From assembly GCA_903906615.1 (NCBI GenBank), contig CAIVKT010000178.1, positions 1 through 11,449 on the forward strand: a stretch of 11,449 bases of DNA, in the 5' to 3' direction. This document shows positions 1 to 5,938 of the stretch, in pieces. Under the pieces are notes generated by a model that was given only the letters and a program-made list of their open reading frames with translations, ran no database searches and was not told the DNA's origin. The DNA comes from an uncultured Bacteroidota bacterium. Its GTDB lineage: Bacteria > Bacteroidota > Bacteroidia > Chitinophagales > Chitinophagaceae. Position 1 is the first letter of the stretch. Each line of letters opens with the position of its first letter. The position numbers and the translations under genes are program-made.

Positions 1-71
1 TCCTTTATCTTCTTTGGCCCGTATCCCGACTTCTTCAGTTCGCCGAATGTGCTTATTTTAGGTTGCTCCAT
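1..71 (-). CDS. N-terminus of a probable magnesium-chelatase-like AAA+ protein (partial)
   Basis: Only the first 23 codons are inside the window; the gene runs off the left edge. The visible peptide starts MEQPKISTFGELKKSGY and continues with a basic GPKKIK stretch. From memory, Bacteroidota magnesium chelatase/MoxR-like AAA+ ATPases of about 500 residues start with a similar ..TLGELK.SGY..KS[IV]K.E.. segment. None of the Walker motifs is in view, so the family call rests on this short N-terminal match alone. The start ATG (complement of 69-71) lies 32 bp after the stop of the upstream exported protein, so the two are probably cotranscribed. The identification is moderate at best; another protein sharing this short leader cannot be excluded. 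Confidence 0.5.
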   Translation of the reverse strand, partial: MEQPKISTFGELKKSGYGPKKIK

Positions 72-103
72 TTTTTTATTCTTTTAATGCTTAGTTTTTA
101 TGA

Positions 104-1285
104 TCAATATCCTTCGTCTTTGCCTTTATCGTCTTCCTGGCTTTTTTTCTTTTCTTCTTCCTGTGTTGATTTCTGTGCGGTGCTGCCTACGAGCCCTTTT
201 TCCAGTATTTCATCGAGTTCCATTACCCGCTTATCCGGTATGTCCACCTGCTTCATCTCCACATCATAGCCGCTCTGGCTTTCATTATTAAGCCAGGAGC
301 CTGTGTACATTTTATTGATCAGTTCCAGCTCCATTACACCCACAGGCGGGTCATCTTCCATGATCCATTTGCCATCGGTGCTGCGGGTGATGTTCAGCTT
401 CACGTAGCTCTTCTGGTCGCCAAATTTATAGAGGCCATCATAGGATGAGACCTTGCCGGAGCGGAGGTCTTTCTGGTAACGTACAAACAGCTTTACGGGT
501 ATCTCATCGTCAAACTTGCCTTCGTAATACTTACGCTCCACTACTTCCCGCCTTGGTTTCACAGAGTCTTCATCAATAGGGGTAGCGGTGAGTATATCTT
601 TTTTGATGAGGCTGTCGGCAAGGGCCTTGCGGGTGCTGTCGTCGAGTGTGGTGTCTTTGTTTTTTGCGAGCCAGTCGTAGTATTTCTTTTCTTCGGTTTC
701 TTTGAAGAGGTACTGGTCTATAGTAGAGGCTTCGAGTATATTGAGCACCTGGCCGCCAAAGAAGTAGCCCTGTATCTTCTGTATCTCGGTGATGGTGATG
801 CAAAAGGTGCTGCGCCCCAGCATATCGCGCACAAATATGTAGCCCTTAAAACGCTCGGGGGCCACATGGTCATAGCCTATGAGCTTTCGGGTAGGCTCTT
901 CCTTGCTCAGTTCGTAGCGTTGCAGTACGATGCTGTTCCAGTGTATGCCGGAGTCTTCGCCCTTCTGCAATACCTGCTCGAACTTGGCAATGATGGAGTG
1001 GTTGTAATAAGGATCAAACTCCAGCAGGCCTTGCGGATGCTCTTTGAGGTGCTCTAATTCCTGCTGCGCCTGGGGGGAATGATCAGGGTTGTGCAGCACA
1101 TAAGACCACAGGGTATCGAACGGTGGAAAGAGGTAGAAGTAATCGAGGGAGTCTTTATTGCTGAGACAACCTAACACATTGGTCATCAGTCCCACCTCGG
1201 TTCTTGGCAGGCCACGGCTCCTGTGTTTATATCCGTAGGAGTGCAGCGAGGCTATGAGTAAAATGAGAATGAGAAAATACTTCAT
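104..1285 (-). CDS. Exported hypothetical protein with charged C-terminal tail
   Basis: This is a 393-residue protein I do not recognise. I chose the ATG at 1285 rather than the in-frame one at 1366, because it puts a good signal peptide at the N-terminus: MKYF, then a hydrophobic core LILILLIASLH, then a polar SYG that could be a signal peptidase I site. The extra 27 residues of the longer form would bury that signal. The mature part is hydrophilic and mixed alpha/beta in look. It has a lysine/glutamate-rich stretch around residues 193-225, and a better ordered segment near residues 240-350 with DGKW and PPVGVMELEL-type strands. The last 25 residues are almost all charged or polar (EEEKKKSQEDDKGKDEGY), which suggests a disordered tail. 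There are no catalytic motifs. It sits 32 bp upstream of the chelatase-like gene and was probably read with it. It is likely periplasmic or surface-associated; function unknown. Confidence 0.75.
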   Translation of the reverse strand: MKYFLILILLIASLHSYGYKHRSRGLPRTEVGLMTNVLGCLSNKDSLDYFYLFPPFDTLWSYVLHNPDHSPQAQQELEHLKEHPQGLLEFDPYYNHSIIAKFEQVLQKGEDSGIHWNSIVLQRYELSKEEPTRKLIGYDHVAPERFKGYIFVRDMLGRSTFCITITEIQKIQGYFFGGQVLNILEASTIDQYLFKETEEKKYYDWLAKNKDTTLDDSTRKALADSLIKKDILTATPIDEDSVKPRREVVERKYYEGKFDDEIPVKLFVRYQKDLRSGKVSSYDGLYKFGDQKSYVKLNITRSTDGKWIMEDDPPVGVMELELINKMYTGSWLNNESQSGYDVEMKQVDIPDKRVMELDEILEKGLVGSTAQKSTQEEEKKKSQEDDKGKDEGY

Positions 1286-1372
1286 GAGTTGATTAGGAAC
1301 CAATAAAGTTAGGCATTTTACCCGTATTGATGATACGATATGCTTATAGGGGTATAAAGGCGGCAAATCCGG

Positions 1373-1513
1373 CTATTCGGCACCGCTGGTAAGTTCAAAA
1401 ACCCGCCCGGCAGGGCGGGCTACGATGGCTTTATCGCCGAGTTCCACTATCGGGCGTTCTATAAGTATGGGGTTTTCGGCAAGTATAATGAGCCAGTCCT
1501 TGTTAGGTTGGGT
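1373..1513 (-). pseudogene. C-terminal relic of an ArsC/YffB-family arsenate reductase
   Basis: The minus strand holds 46 open codons ending in TAG, bounded upstream by an in-frame TAA at 1514-1516, with no start codon. The peptide contains AENPILIERPIVELGDKAIV followed by ARPAGRVFEL. This is the conserved C-terminal part of ArsC/YffB/Spx-like thioredoxin-fold reductases, where xNPxLIxRPIV and a (G/A)RP..v.eL ending are typical. Full-length members are about 115 residues with an N-terminal CxxS-type active site, so roughly the first two thirds, including the catalytic cysteine, are missing. Nothing ArsC-like appears in the 113 bp between the TAA and scoB. I therefore read it as a remnant left by a deletion or insertion that replaced the 5' part. 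It could not encode an active enzyme. Confidence 0.7.
1397..1419 (-). terminator. GC-rich hairpin followed by a T-run, terminator-like
   Basis: On the minus strand, CCCGCCC (1419-1413) and GGGCGGG (1408-1402) form a perfect 7-bp stem around the loop TGCC, followed at once by five T (1401-1397). This fits the form of an intrinsic terminator. It lies inside the arsC relic, about 210 bp downstream of the scoB stop, and could end scoAB transcripts now that the relic is no longer translated. It also coincides with the Ala-Arg-Pro-Ala-Gly-Arg codons of that relic, so it may simply be former coding sequence. The T-run is short. Confidence 0.35.
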
Positions 1514-1516
1514 TTA

Positions 1517-1629
1517 GTGTTGTTACTGGTGTTGAATTACCGGTCCGGCACGAGGTGGTCAGTGGCAAGCCCAGCCCCTACCGCGAATATCATTATTATT
1601 TTGTCCTATCGTTACGTTTTTGCCGTATT
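1517..1629. other. Intergenic stretch between the arsC relic and scoB, no gene seen
   Basis: These 113 bp separate the stop upstream of the arsC relic from the scoB stop. On the minus strand they contain a short GC-rich piece, GGTAGGGGCTGGGCTTGCC (about 1581-1563), in an otherwise AT-rich context. That piece faintly resembles the GTAGGGGC-type dispersed intergenic repeats seen in several bacterial groups, but its two arms pair poorly. I see no RNA gene and no ArsC-coding sequence. This stretch has replaced the 5' part of the arsC gene, so one edge of a rearrangement should lie near 1514. Confidence 0.4.
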
Positions 1630-2286
1630 TTAAACTGCCATTTCCTTTACATCATCAGCGATCACCAGGCGGCCGGCAGTCTTGGCTTTGATCTCTTCTA
1701 TGGTAACGCCGGGAGCATATTCCAGGCACTTAAAGCCATCGGGGGTAATGTCAAACACACCGAGGTCGGTTACTACTTTTTTGATGCAGCCAATGCCGGT
1801 GAGGGGCAAGGTGCATTTTGGCAGCAACTTGCTCTCGCCCTTGGGGTTGGTGTGCTGCATGGCCACGATGATGTTCTTTGCTGCGGCTACGAGGTCCATA
1901 GCGCCACCCATGCCCTTTACCAGCTTCTTGGGTATCTTCCAGTTGGCTATGTCGCCATTGTCGGCTACTTCCATGGCGCCGAGTACGGTGAGGTCTACCT
2001 TGCCTGCACGTATCATACCGAAGCTCATGGCGCTGTCGAAAAAGGCAGAGCCGGGTACCGTGGTCACGGTTTGCTTACCTGCATTGATGAGGTCGGCATC
2101 TTCTTCGCCTTCAAAAGGGAATGGGCCCATACCCAGCAGGCCGTTCTCGCTTTGCAGCACTACGTTCACGCCTTGCGGAATGTAGTTGGCCACCAGTGTG
2201 GGTATGCCTATGCCGAGGTTCACGTAAAAGCCATCCTGCAGCTCCTGTGCTATGCGTTTTGCTATTTGTTCTTTAGTAAGTGCCAT
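1630..2286 (-). CDS. scoB: 3-oxoacid CoA-transferase subunit B
   Basis: This is the beta subunit of succinyl-CoA:3-ketoacid (acetoacetate) CoA-transferase, family I. The enzyme moves CoA between succinyl-CoA and acetoacetate in the cytoplasm, feeding ketone bodies and related acids into acetyl-CoA metabolism. The protein has 218 residues, normal for the family. The N-terminus MALTKEQIAKRIAQEL leads into VNLGIGIPTLV (residues 22-32) and then the active-site motif QSENGLLGMGP (45-55), in which E47 is the glutamate expected to form the CoA-thioester intermediate. GKVDLTVLGAMEV (about 94-106) and the KGMGGAMDLV segment (124-133) are also typical. The partner subunit A lies 117 bp upstream on the same strand. 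Such a gap is wider than is common for these pairs and carries a tandem repeat. The start at 2286 fits the family N-terminus. Confidence 0.95.
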   Translation of the reverse strand: MALTKEQIAKRIAQELQDGFYVNLGIGIPTLVANYIPQGVNVVLQSENGLLGMGPFPFEGEEDADLINAGKQTVTTVPGSAFFDSAMSFGMIRAGKVDLTVLGAMEVADNGDIANWKIPKKLVKGMGGAMDLVAAAKNIIVAMQHTNPKGESKLLPKCTLPLTGIGCIKKVVTDLGVFDITPDGFKCLEYAPGVTIEEIKAKTAGRLVIADDVKEMAV

Positions 2287-2292
2287 TTTATT

Positions 2293-2325
2293 AATGTGCT
2301 AATGTGGGAATGTGATGAATGTGGG
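2293..2325. repeat. Four AATGTG tandem units between scoA and scoB
   Basis: AATGTG occurs at 2293-2298, 2301-2306, 2309-2314 and 2318-2323, giving a period of 8, 8 and 9 bp with a variable two- or three-base linker. Two copies of the reverse complement CACATT follow at 2378-2383 and 2387-2392. In the scoA-scoB transcript (minus strand) the first group reads AATGTG and the second CACATT, so short hairpins (for example AATGTGA with TCACATT, 7 bp) could form just before the scoB start codon. Whether this is a mobile-type repeat, a regulatory leader or slippage DNA cannot be told from one copy. Confidence 0.6.
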
Positions 2326-2403
2326 TACTCATTTGAATTGATCGTTTTTTGCCAAAGAAATATTGAGGTAGTGTGGGCACATTTTTCACATTGCCGCATT
2401 CTA

Positions 2404-3102
2404 TCACATCCTCTTCCTGACGGTGCGATTCTCAATGCGTTTCTCATAATTCTTGCCCTCGAATATGCGATGCACATAGATGCCCGGCACGTGAATATAG
2501 TTCGGATCCAGCTCGCCGGCGGGTACGAGGTGCTCTACCTCGGCAATGGTGATCTTACCTGCCATGGCCATCATAGGGCTGAAGTTGCGCGCTGTGCCTT
2601 TAAAGATGAGGTTGCCCATAGTATCGCCCTTCCAGGCTTTTACTATCGCGAAGTCGGCATCGAAGGCTTCTTCCAGCAGGTAGTCTTTGCCGTTGAAGTT
2701 GCGTACTTCCTTACCTTCTGCCACTTCTGTGCCTATGCCTGCCAGCAGAAAGACAGCGGGCATACCATAGCCAGCGGCCATGCAGCGGGTAGCCAGTGTG
2801 CCTTGTGGTATAAGGTCCACCTCCAGCTCGCCACTGAGCAACTGGCGCTCAAACTCAGCGTTCTCACCCACGTAGGAGGCGATCATTTTCTTCACCTGCC
2901 TGCCTTGCAGCATCAGCCCGATACCGAAGTCGTCCACACCGGCATTATTAGAGATGCAAGTGAGGTTATTGATACCCTTCTTTACTATGGCCGAGATGCA
3001 ATTTTCCGGTATACCGCACAGCCCGAAACCGCCCAGCATAAGCGTGGCACCTGATGGTATATCCTTTATGGCCTCTTCGGCGCCGGCAACTACTTTATTC
3101 AT
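2404..3102 (-). CDS. scoA: 3-oxoacid CoA-transferase subunit A
   Basis: This is the alpha subunit of the same succinyl-CoA:acetoacetate CoA-transferase as scoB; the two chains form the active enzyme. It has 232 residues, as expected. The CoA-transferase signature TLMLGGFGLCGIPE is at residues 20-33. It is followed by the conserved SNNAGVDDFGIG segment (51-62), KMIASYVGEN (72-81), LIPQGTLATR (97-106) and the GIGTEVAEGKE loop (122-132). The AKT..RNF-like region appears here as KGTARNFSPMMAMAGK (168-183). It is the first gene of the pair. The nearest upstream minus-strand gene ends at 3161, leaving a 58-bp AT-rich gap for a promoter. TATTTTAG at 3128-3121 is a one-mismatch relative of the Bacteroidota -7 box, about 18 bp before the ATG. 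Confidence 0.95.
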   Translation of the reverse strand: MNKVVAGAEEAIKDIPSGATLMLGGFGLCGIPENCISAIVKKGINNLTCISNNAGVDDFGIGLMLQGRQVKKMIASYVGENAEFERQLLSGELEVDLIPQGTLATRCMAAGYGMPAVFLLAGIGTEVAEGKEVRNFNGKDYLLEEAFDADFAIVKAWKGDTMGNLIFKGTARNFSPMMAMAGKITIAEVEHLVPAGELDPNYIHVPGIYVHRIFEGKNYEKRIENRTVRKRM

Positions 3103-3160
3103 TGAATTGGAATTTGGGTGCTAAAATACATGATTATTAAGAGAGAAGTACATCAGGTGA

Positions 3161-3991
3161 TTACCATATATCGTCATCTTCCTTCTTGGGGGTATATATC
3201 TCCTGGCCGGGCTTTAGTTTTACTTGTTTCACCAGCTTTCCTTTATGGTAGTAGGTTACTGTGTCATTGTGGTCGTAGTCAATGACCATATCATCGGATA
3301 TTTTGATGATGCGGTTGCCGGAGAATTTGTATTCCGTCATTTCTTTGTAGGTATGACCTTCAAAATTGGTGAATATATGGTGGGTGAAGCTATCCCTCCT
3401 TGGGTCATTAAGATCATCGAAACCTTTTACCCGGTGGGGTATCCCATTTTTATCTATCAACCACAACCACCAGGAGATAGGCCCATGGCCCCCATGATTC
3501 CAGCCATTTTCTACGTAGGATAGATCGTTGATACCATCGCCGTTCCAGTCTCTGTATCTGAATGCGAAATCGCTCACCATCGTGGAGTCTTCCAGTACTT
3601 TAACCCATTTATCCTGCCCGGTCTTTTTATAGACGATCATCCGGGCAAAAGGGTGGTAGTCTTTATCGGCAATATCATAGAAAACAACTGCGTGGATCTG
3701 TGTTTTGGAAAAAATATGGCCTGCGTGAATAAAGTTGTAGTAATTATCCGGCCCTCCGAATCCCTGGTCTTCGAAAGAAATATCTGTGTCGAAAGTCGTC
3801 TGTGTTTTGTTGCGCTCAAAGAAGGCAAGTAATGGAGCGAGATGCGCCGCAAAGTCGGGCGTATCGGGGTATTTGATATGCTGGTCGGTAGTGTCTTTTA
3901 TGCTTGCCGCTTTGGTAGGTACACGTGTGCTGTTGTTGCAACTGATGACCAGCAATATGAGTAAACACAGGCAACATGCTATCTTTTTCAT
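3161..3991 (-). CDS. Lipoprotein with a DxNxDGxxD calcium-type loop (XAC2610/FG-GAP-like)
   Basis: This is a 276-residue lipoprotein: basic MKK, a hydrophobic core, and the lipobox VISC with C18 as the lipidated residue, followed by a polar linker. The core ends in a loop DWNGDGINDL (residues 148-157), which has the D-x-N-x-D-G-x-N-D spacing of calcium-binding FG-GAP/dockerin-type loops. After it come a WWLWLID strand, NDPRRD and a YKF.GN.I segment. That order resembles the XAC2610-like group of small exported proteins, which also pair a DxNxDGxxDL loop with a WL strand; this is an inference from memory. The ATG is separated by a single base from the stop of the upstream exported protein, which indicates an operon and probably coupled translation. 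Base composition is AT-richer than that of scoAB. Function unknown. Confidence 0.75.
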   Translation of the reverse strand: MKKIACCLCLLILLVISCNNSTRVPTKAASIKDTTDQHIKYPDTPDFAAHLAPLLAFFERNKTQTTFDTDISFEDQGFGGPDNYYNFIHAGHIFSKTQIHAVVFYDIADKDYHPFARMIVYKKTGQDKWVKVLEDSTMVSDFAFRYRDWNGDGINDLSYVENGWNHGGHGPISWWLWLIDKNGIPHRVKGFDDLNDPRRDSFTHHIFTNFEGHTYKEMTEYKFSGNRIIKISDDMVIDYDHNDTVTYYHKGKLVKQVKLKPGQEIYTPKKEDDDIW

Positions 3992-3992
3992 C

Positions 3993-4670
3993 CTATTTAT
4001 ATTTTCTCAGATCCACAATAACTGAGTCACTCATTGGTTTTTCATCAGATCCGTAGTCGTAGACCAATTTAAGTTCTCCGCCGGACAGACTAACTTTAGT
4101 AAATTGATATTCCGGATGGATCGGTTTGATCTCGTCAAATCTTTTGCCCACCAAAGGGATTGGCGGGACCATTTTTTTGTTATCATCAATAAAATCTAAC
4201 GTCAGAGATAAAGAAGCGGTATCATTGGAAAAGTAAACGATAAAGTCCATTAAGGAGTCATCGTGATCGTAAATCAGTTCGTTGAAACTGCGTAGTAATT
4301 TGCCGTTATTTTTGTCGATCAAGTTGAAACCACAAGACCCATTAGCCGGACAACCAAATCTGAAAAGCAACGAATTTTTAAATTCCTTCGCCAGATAGTA
4401 CCCTAACCTATAAGTATATCCCCACAATTCGTGAAACTCAGTATCACGCATGGAGTAGATGATCTTTTTATGTCCGTTTATGTTTTCAAGAGTAAGCCAT
4501 GTGGAATCGCAATTGAATTGATAGTAGAGTTTTGACTGGTTTCTGAATACTGTTGTTTCACAAGAAATACTTTCTTCTATCAACGGATTGCTTTGGCAAT
4601 CGCATATCTTCTTTTGTGCAAAGAGAAATGAACAATTGAACAGACAAAGAAGCAGGAGGATATATTTCAT
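3993..4670 (-). CDS. Exported cysteine-containing hypothetical protein
   Basis: A 225-residue protein I do not recognise. The frame is open back to 4787, but the ATG at 4670 is preferred. It begins MKYILLLLCLFNCSFLFAQ, a clean Bacteroidota signal peptide with likely cleavage after FAQ (residue 19), and it is preceded by a consensus -7 box. The longer form would overlap the toxin gene and hide the signal. The mature part starts with a cysteine-rich segment (C23, C25, C37, C54) and has a later pair in FGCPANGSCGF, which suggests disulfides in an exported fold. Many short beta strands and charged turns follow, with no catalytic motif. It is the first of two exported-protein genes (1-bp gap to the lipoprotein) and lies 49 bp downstream of the toxin gene. 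Codon use is AT-rich compared with scoAB. Confidence 0.75.
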   Translation of the reverse strand: MKYILLLLCLFNCSFLFAQKKICDCQSNPLIEESISCETTVFRNQSKLYYQFNCDSTWLTLENINGHKKIIYSMRDTEFHELWGYTYRLGYYLAKEFKNSLLFRFGCPANGSCGFNLIDKNNGKLLRSFNELIYDHDDSLMDFIVYFSNDTASLSLTLDFIDDNKKMVPPIPLVGKRFDEIKPIHPEYQFTKVSLSGGELKLVYDYGSDEKPMSDSVIVDLRKYK

Positions 4671-4681
4671 TTTACAGCGAA

Positions 4682-4689
4682 CAAAGTTA
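4682..4689 (-). promoter_or_regulatory. Bacteroidota -7 box before the exported-protein pair
   Basis: On the minus strand this reads TAACTTTG, a perfect match to the Bacteroidota sigma-A -7 consensus TAnnTTTG, 11 bp before the ATG at 4670. No clear -33 TTG/TTTG sits at the usual distance. It would let the two exported proteins be transcribed apart from the toxin-antitoxin pair, with a very short leader. Confidence 0.4.
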
Positions 4690-4719
4690 AAAGTGTATGG
4701 TCCTGCCTTTAAGGAATTC

Positions 4720-4986
4720 TCAGGGGAAATATTTATAAATATCTTTTCTGCCCATAAAGCGAAGTAAAATGAGCGTTTCATTATCAACCTTCAACCCTAT
4801 GCGATAGTCGCCAATACGAATGCGGTAATAACTATCATTAGCATTTAGTTTTTTAAGTTTCGGTATGTCAGATAATTTTTGGTAGGTTTTAAGGGAATTA
4901 ATGATCGCAAGAACCTTAATTGCCAGTTCCTGGTTCTTCACTTTAGCAATGTCTTTCTCAAAAGATTTTTGGACTTCTATTTTCAT
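4720..4986 (-). CDS. RelE/ParE-family toxin
   Basis: A type II toxin of 88 residues, the normal size for RelE/ParE. The N-terminus MKIEVQKSFEKDIAKV is the usual first strand and helix. A second helix is followed by KLKKLNANDSYYRIRIGDYRIGLKV, the conserved core strand pair in which R55, R57, D60 and R62 stand at the R-x-R-x-G-D-Y-R positions. The end LLRFMGRKDIYKYFP carries the family's terminal R-K-D-I-Y-x-x-F-P signature. RelE members cleave mRNA on the ribosome, whereas ParE members poison gyrase; the basic core and RKDIY ending favour a RelE-like RNase, but this is not certain. The ATG overlaps the antitoxin stop by 4 bp (ATGA at 4986-4983), so translation is coupled and the antitoxin is made first. 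Confidence 0.88.
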   Translation of the reverse strand: MKIEVQKSFEKDIAKVKNQELAIKVLAIINSLKTYQKLSDIPKLKKLNANDSYYRIRIGDYRIGLKVDNETLILLRFMGRKDIYKYFP

Positions 4987-5195
4987 TTACCGGAAGCTAT
5001 TTTTGCGAGGTGTGCTTCAACGTTGGTAAGGCTTCCTTTGCCGGATAACTCTGCTTCTTTCAGTGCAGCAATAAATGCTACGTCTTCCATTTCTTTTGAT
5101 GAATAAGAAGAAACATCTTTGCGCATTTTTTTCAGTAAATTCAAAAAGAAAGTAGTTTCGGTTTTATCTTTGGTTGGGATTACGATGTAGTCCAT
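4983..5195 (-). CDS. Type II antitoxin, partner of the RelE/ParE toxin
   Basis: A 70-residue protein starting MDYIVIPTKDKTETTFFLNLLKKM. The frame is open upstream to 5366, but that part overlaps the divergent SUI1 gene and lacks protein character; the ATG at 5195 gives the usual antitoxin length. The layout fits a small two-part antitoxin: an N-terminal strand and helix suited to DNA binding or dimerisation, then an acidic middle (SSKEMEDVAFIAALKEAE, residues 32-49), and a flexible GKGSLTNVEAHLAKI tail that would wrap the toxin. It ends in ATGA shared with the toxin start. I infer autoregulation of its own promoter in the 57-bp divergent gap. The antitoxin family is not identifiable with confidence, though the protein resembles the short antitoxins paired with RelE-like toxins in Bacteroidota. 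Confidence 0.82.
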   Translation of the reverse strand: MDYIVIPTKDKTETTFFLNLLKKMRKDVSSYSSKEMEDVAFIAALKEAELSGKGSLTNVEAHLAKIASGK

Positions 5196-5216
5196 ATATT
5201 GTTTTGTATAGTATTG

Positions 5217-5224
5217 TAAAGATA
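5217..5224 (-). promoter_or_regulatory. Candidate -7 box of the toxin-antitoxin operon
   Basis: The minus strand reads TATCTTTA, one base from TAnnTTTG, 21 bp before the antitoxin ATG. A TTG on the same strand (5251-5249) is 24 bp upstream, slightly beyond the usual 17-23 bp spacing. The direct repeat TATTGT (5197-5202 and 5212-5217) lies between this box and the ATG and could be an operator, but it is short. The gap is shared with the divergent SUI1 gene. Confidence 0.3.
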
Positions 5225-5252
5225 ACGAAAAAGGAAACCAGAACCTACCAAC

Positions 5253-5591
5253 ATGTCTAAAAAGAACACTACCCGCCCAGATGGCCTTGCCTATTCTACC
5301 AATAAGGAGTTCTTCAACGACTTCCCGGAGGAGGAAAGCATGGAAACCTTGCCCAAGGAAAAACAAAAGCTGCGGGTGAAGCTGGATACCAAGCAGCGCG
5401 CGGGCAAGGTAGTGACGCTGGTGGATGGCTTCAGTGGCACCAACGACGACCGGGAGGCCCTGGGCAAGCAGCTAAAGACCAAGTGCGGTGCCGGTGGCAG
5501 CGCAAAAGACGGCTTTATCATCATACAGGGCGATTATAGAGAAAAGGTTATTGCCTGGCTGAAGGATTGGGGCTACACGCTGACGAAATGA
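5253..5591 (+). CDS. SUI1/eIF1-like translation initiation factor (YciH family)
   Basis: A 112-residue protein with a charged, probably flexible N-terminal arm (residues 1-35) and a SUI1 domain from about residue 38 to the end. The domain is recognised by LDTKQRAGKVVTLVDGFSGT (44-63), KQLKTKCGAGGSAKDGFIIIQGD (72-94) and the last helix KVIAWLKDWGYT. The GxGGSxKDG turn and the closing IQGD...WL...GY are hallmarks of eIF1/YciH proteins. In bacteria YciH is thought to act at the small ribosomal subunit and to influence start-codon fidelity or repress translation under stress; it is not essential. No Shine-Dalgarno sequence is visible before the ATG, as is usual in this phylum. It is divergent from the toxin-antitoxin operon. 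Confidence 0.93.
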   Translation: MSKKNTTRPDGLAYSTNKEFFNDFPEEESMETLPKEKQKLRVKLDTKQRAGKVVTLVDGFSGTNDDREALGKQLKTKCGAGGSAKDGFIIIQGDYREKVIAWLKDWGYTLTK

Positions 5592-5633
5592 TAAAGTAAA
5601 AATTAAAAAGTAAAATAATCCTCAATTTGAGCA

Positions 5634-5867
5634 ATGGATATAGTAGCATTAAGGCAAGAGTTGCATAAGTATATCAATGATGCTGACGAAGAGCAATTAT
5701 TAAGGTTATATACCTTTATTAGTGACAATGATCAAGCGGAAGATATATATACTGATGAGCTTATGAAAGAATTGTATCAACGGCGAGAAGACCACCGGAG
5801 TGGCAAATCAGAATCATTTACAGCACAGGAATCGCTGGATATGATCAGGAAAATGAAGAAACCATAA
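5634..5867 (+). CDS. Orphan antitoxin-like small protein
   Basis: A 77-residue acidic protein, MDIVALRQELHKYINDADEEQLLRLYTFI at its start. The first half is a helix pair of the kind found in Bacteroidota addiction-module proteins. The second half reads TDELMKELYQRREDHRSGKSESFTAQESLDMIR (residues 40-72), close to the D[EV]l..eL..R...h.sG.s.s.t.ee....i pattern of RelE/ParE antitoxin tails. It starts 42 bp after the SUI1 stop on the same strand. No toxin gene follows: the next 71 bp are AT-rich non-coding sequence leading into the transketolase half. It is either an orphan antitoxin whose toxin has been lost, or a regulator acting alone. Composition is AT-richer than that of its neighbours. Confidence 0.68.
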   Translation: MDIVALRQELHKYINDADEEQLLRLYTFISDNDQAEDIYTDELMKELYQRREDHRSGKSESFTAQESLDMIRKMKKP

Positions 5868-5895
5868 TATTTTCTTTTTCCTTTCTCGCTTTTCT

Positions 5896-5903
5896 TATTT
5901 TTG
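5896..5903 (+). promoter_or_regulatory. Bacteroidota -7 box before the transketolase half
   Basis: TATTTTTG is an exact match to TAnnTTTG and lies 35 bp before the ATG at 5939, giving a leader of about 30 nt. The upstream DNA is pyrimidine-rich (TTTTCTTTTTCC), and no clean -33 TTG is present at 17-23 bp. It probably drives the transketolase half and the LEA14-like gene. Confidence 0.45.
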
Positions 5904-5938
5904 CGCGACTTTAGGCGATCAATTTACTTTTTACATTT

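Noticed and set aside
1532..1581. ATTACCGGTCCGGCACGAGG-type sequence and the GTAGGGGCTGGGC piece, first read as a cloning adapter or a dispersed palindromic repeat
   Set aside because: The adapter resemblance (GGCACGAG) is too short to mean anything. The repeat arms pair at only about half their positions, and there is one copy in the window.
2262..2477. 71-codon minus-strand frame spanning the scoA-scoB gap
   Set aside because: It overlaps the ends of both subunits in another frame, has a low-complexity His/Ser-rich tail from the AATGTG repeat, and resembles no known small protein.
1555..3054. 499-codon plus-strand open frame across scoB and scoA
   Set aside because: It is antisense to two clear CoA-transferase subunits with intact motifs. 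Its product is rich in Tyr, His and Cys with no domain, as expected from the reverse of GC-skewed coding DNA.
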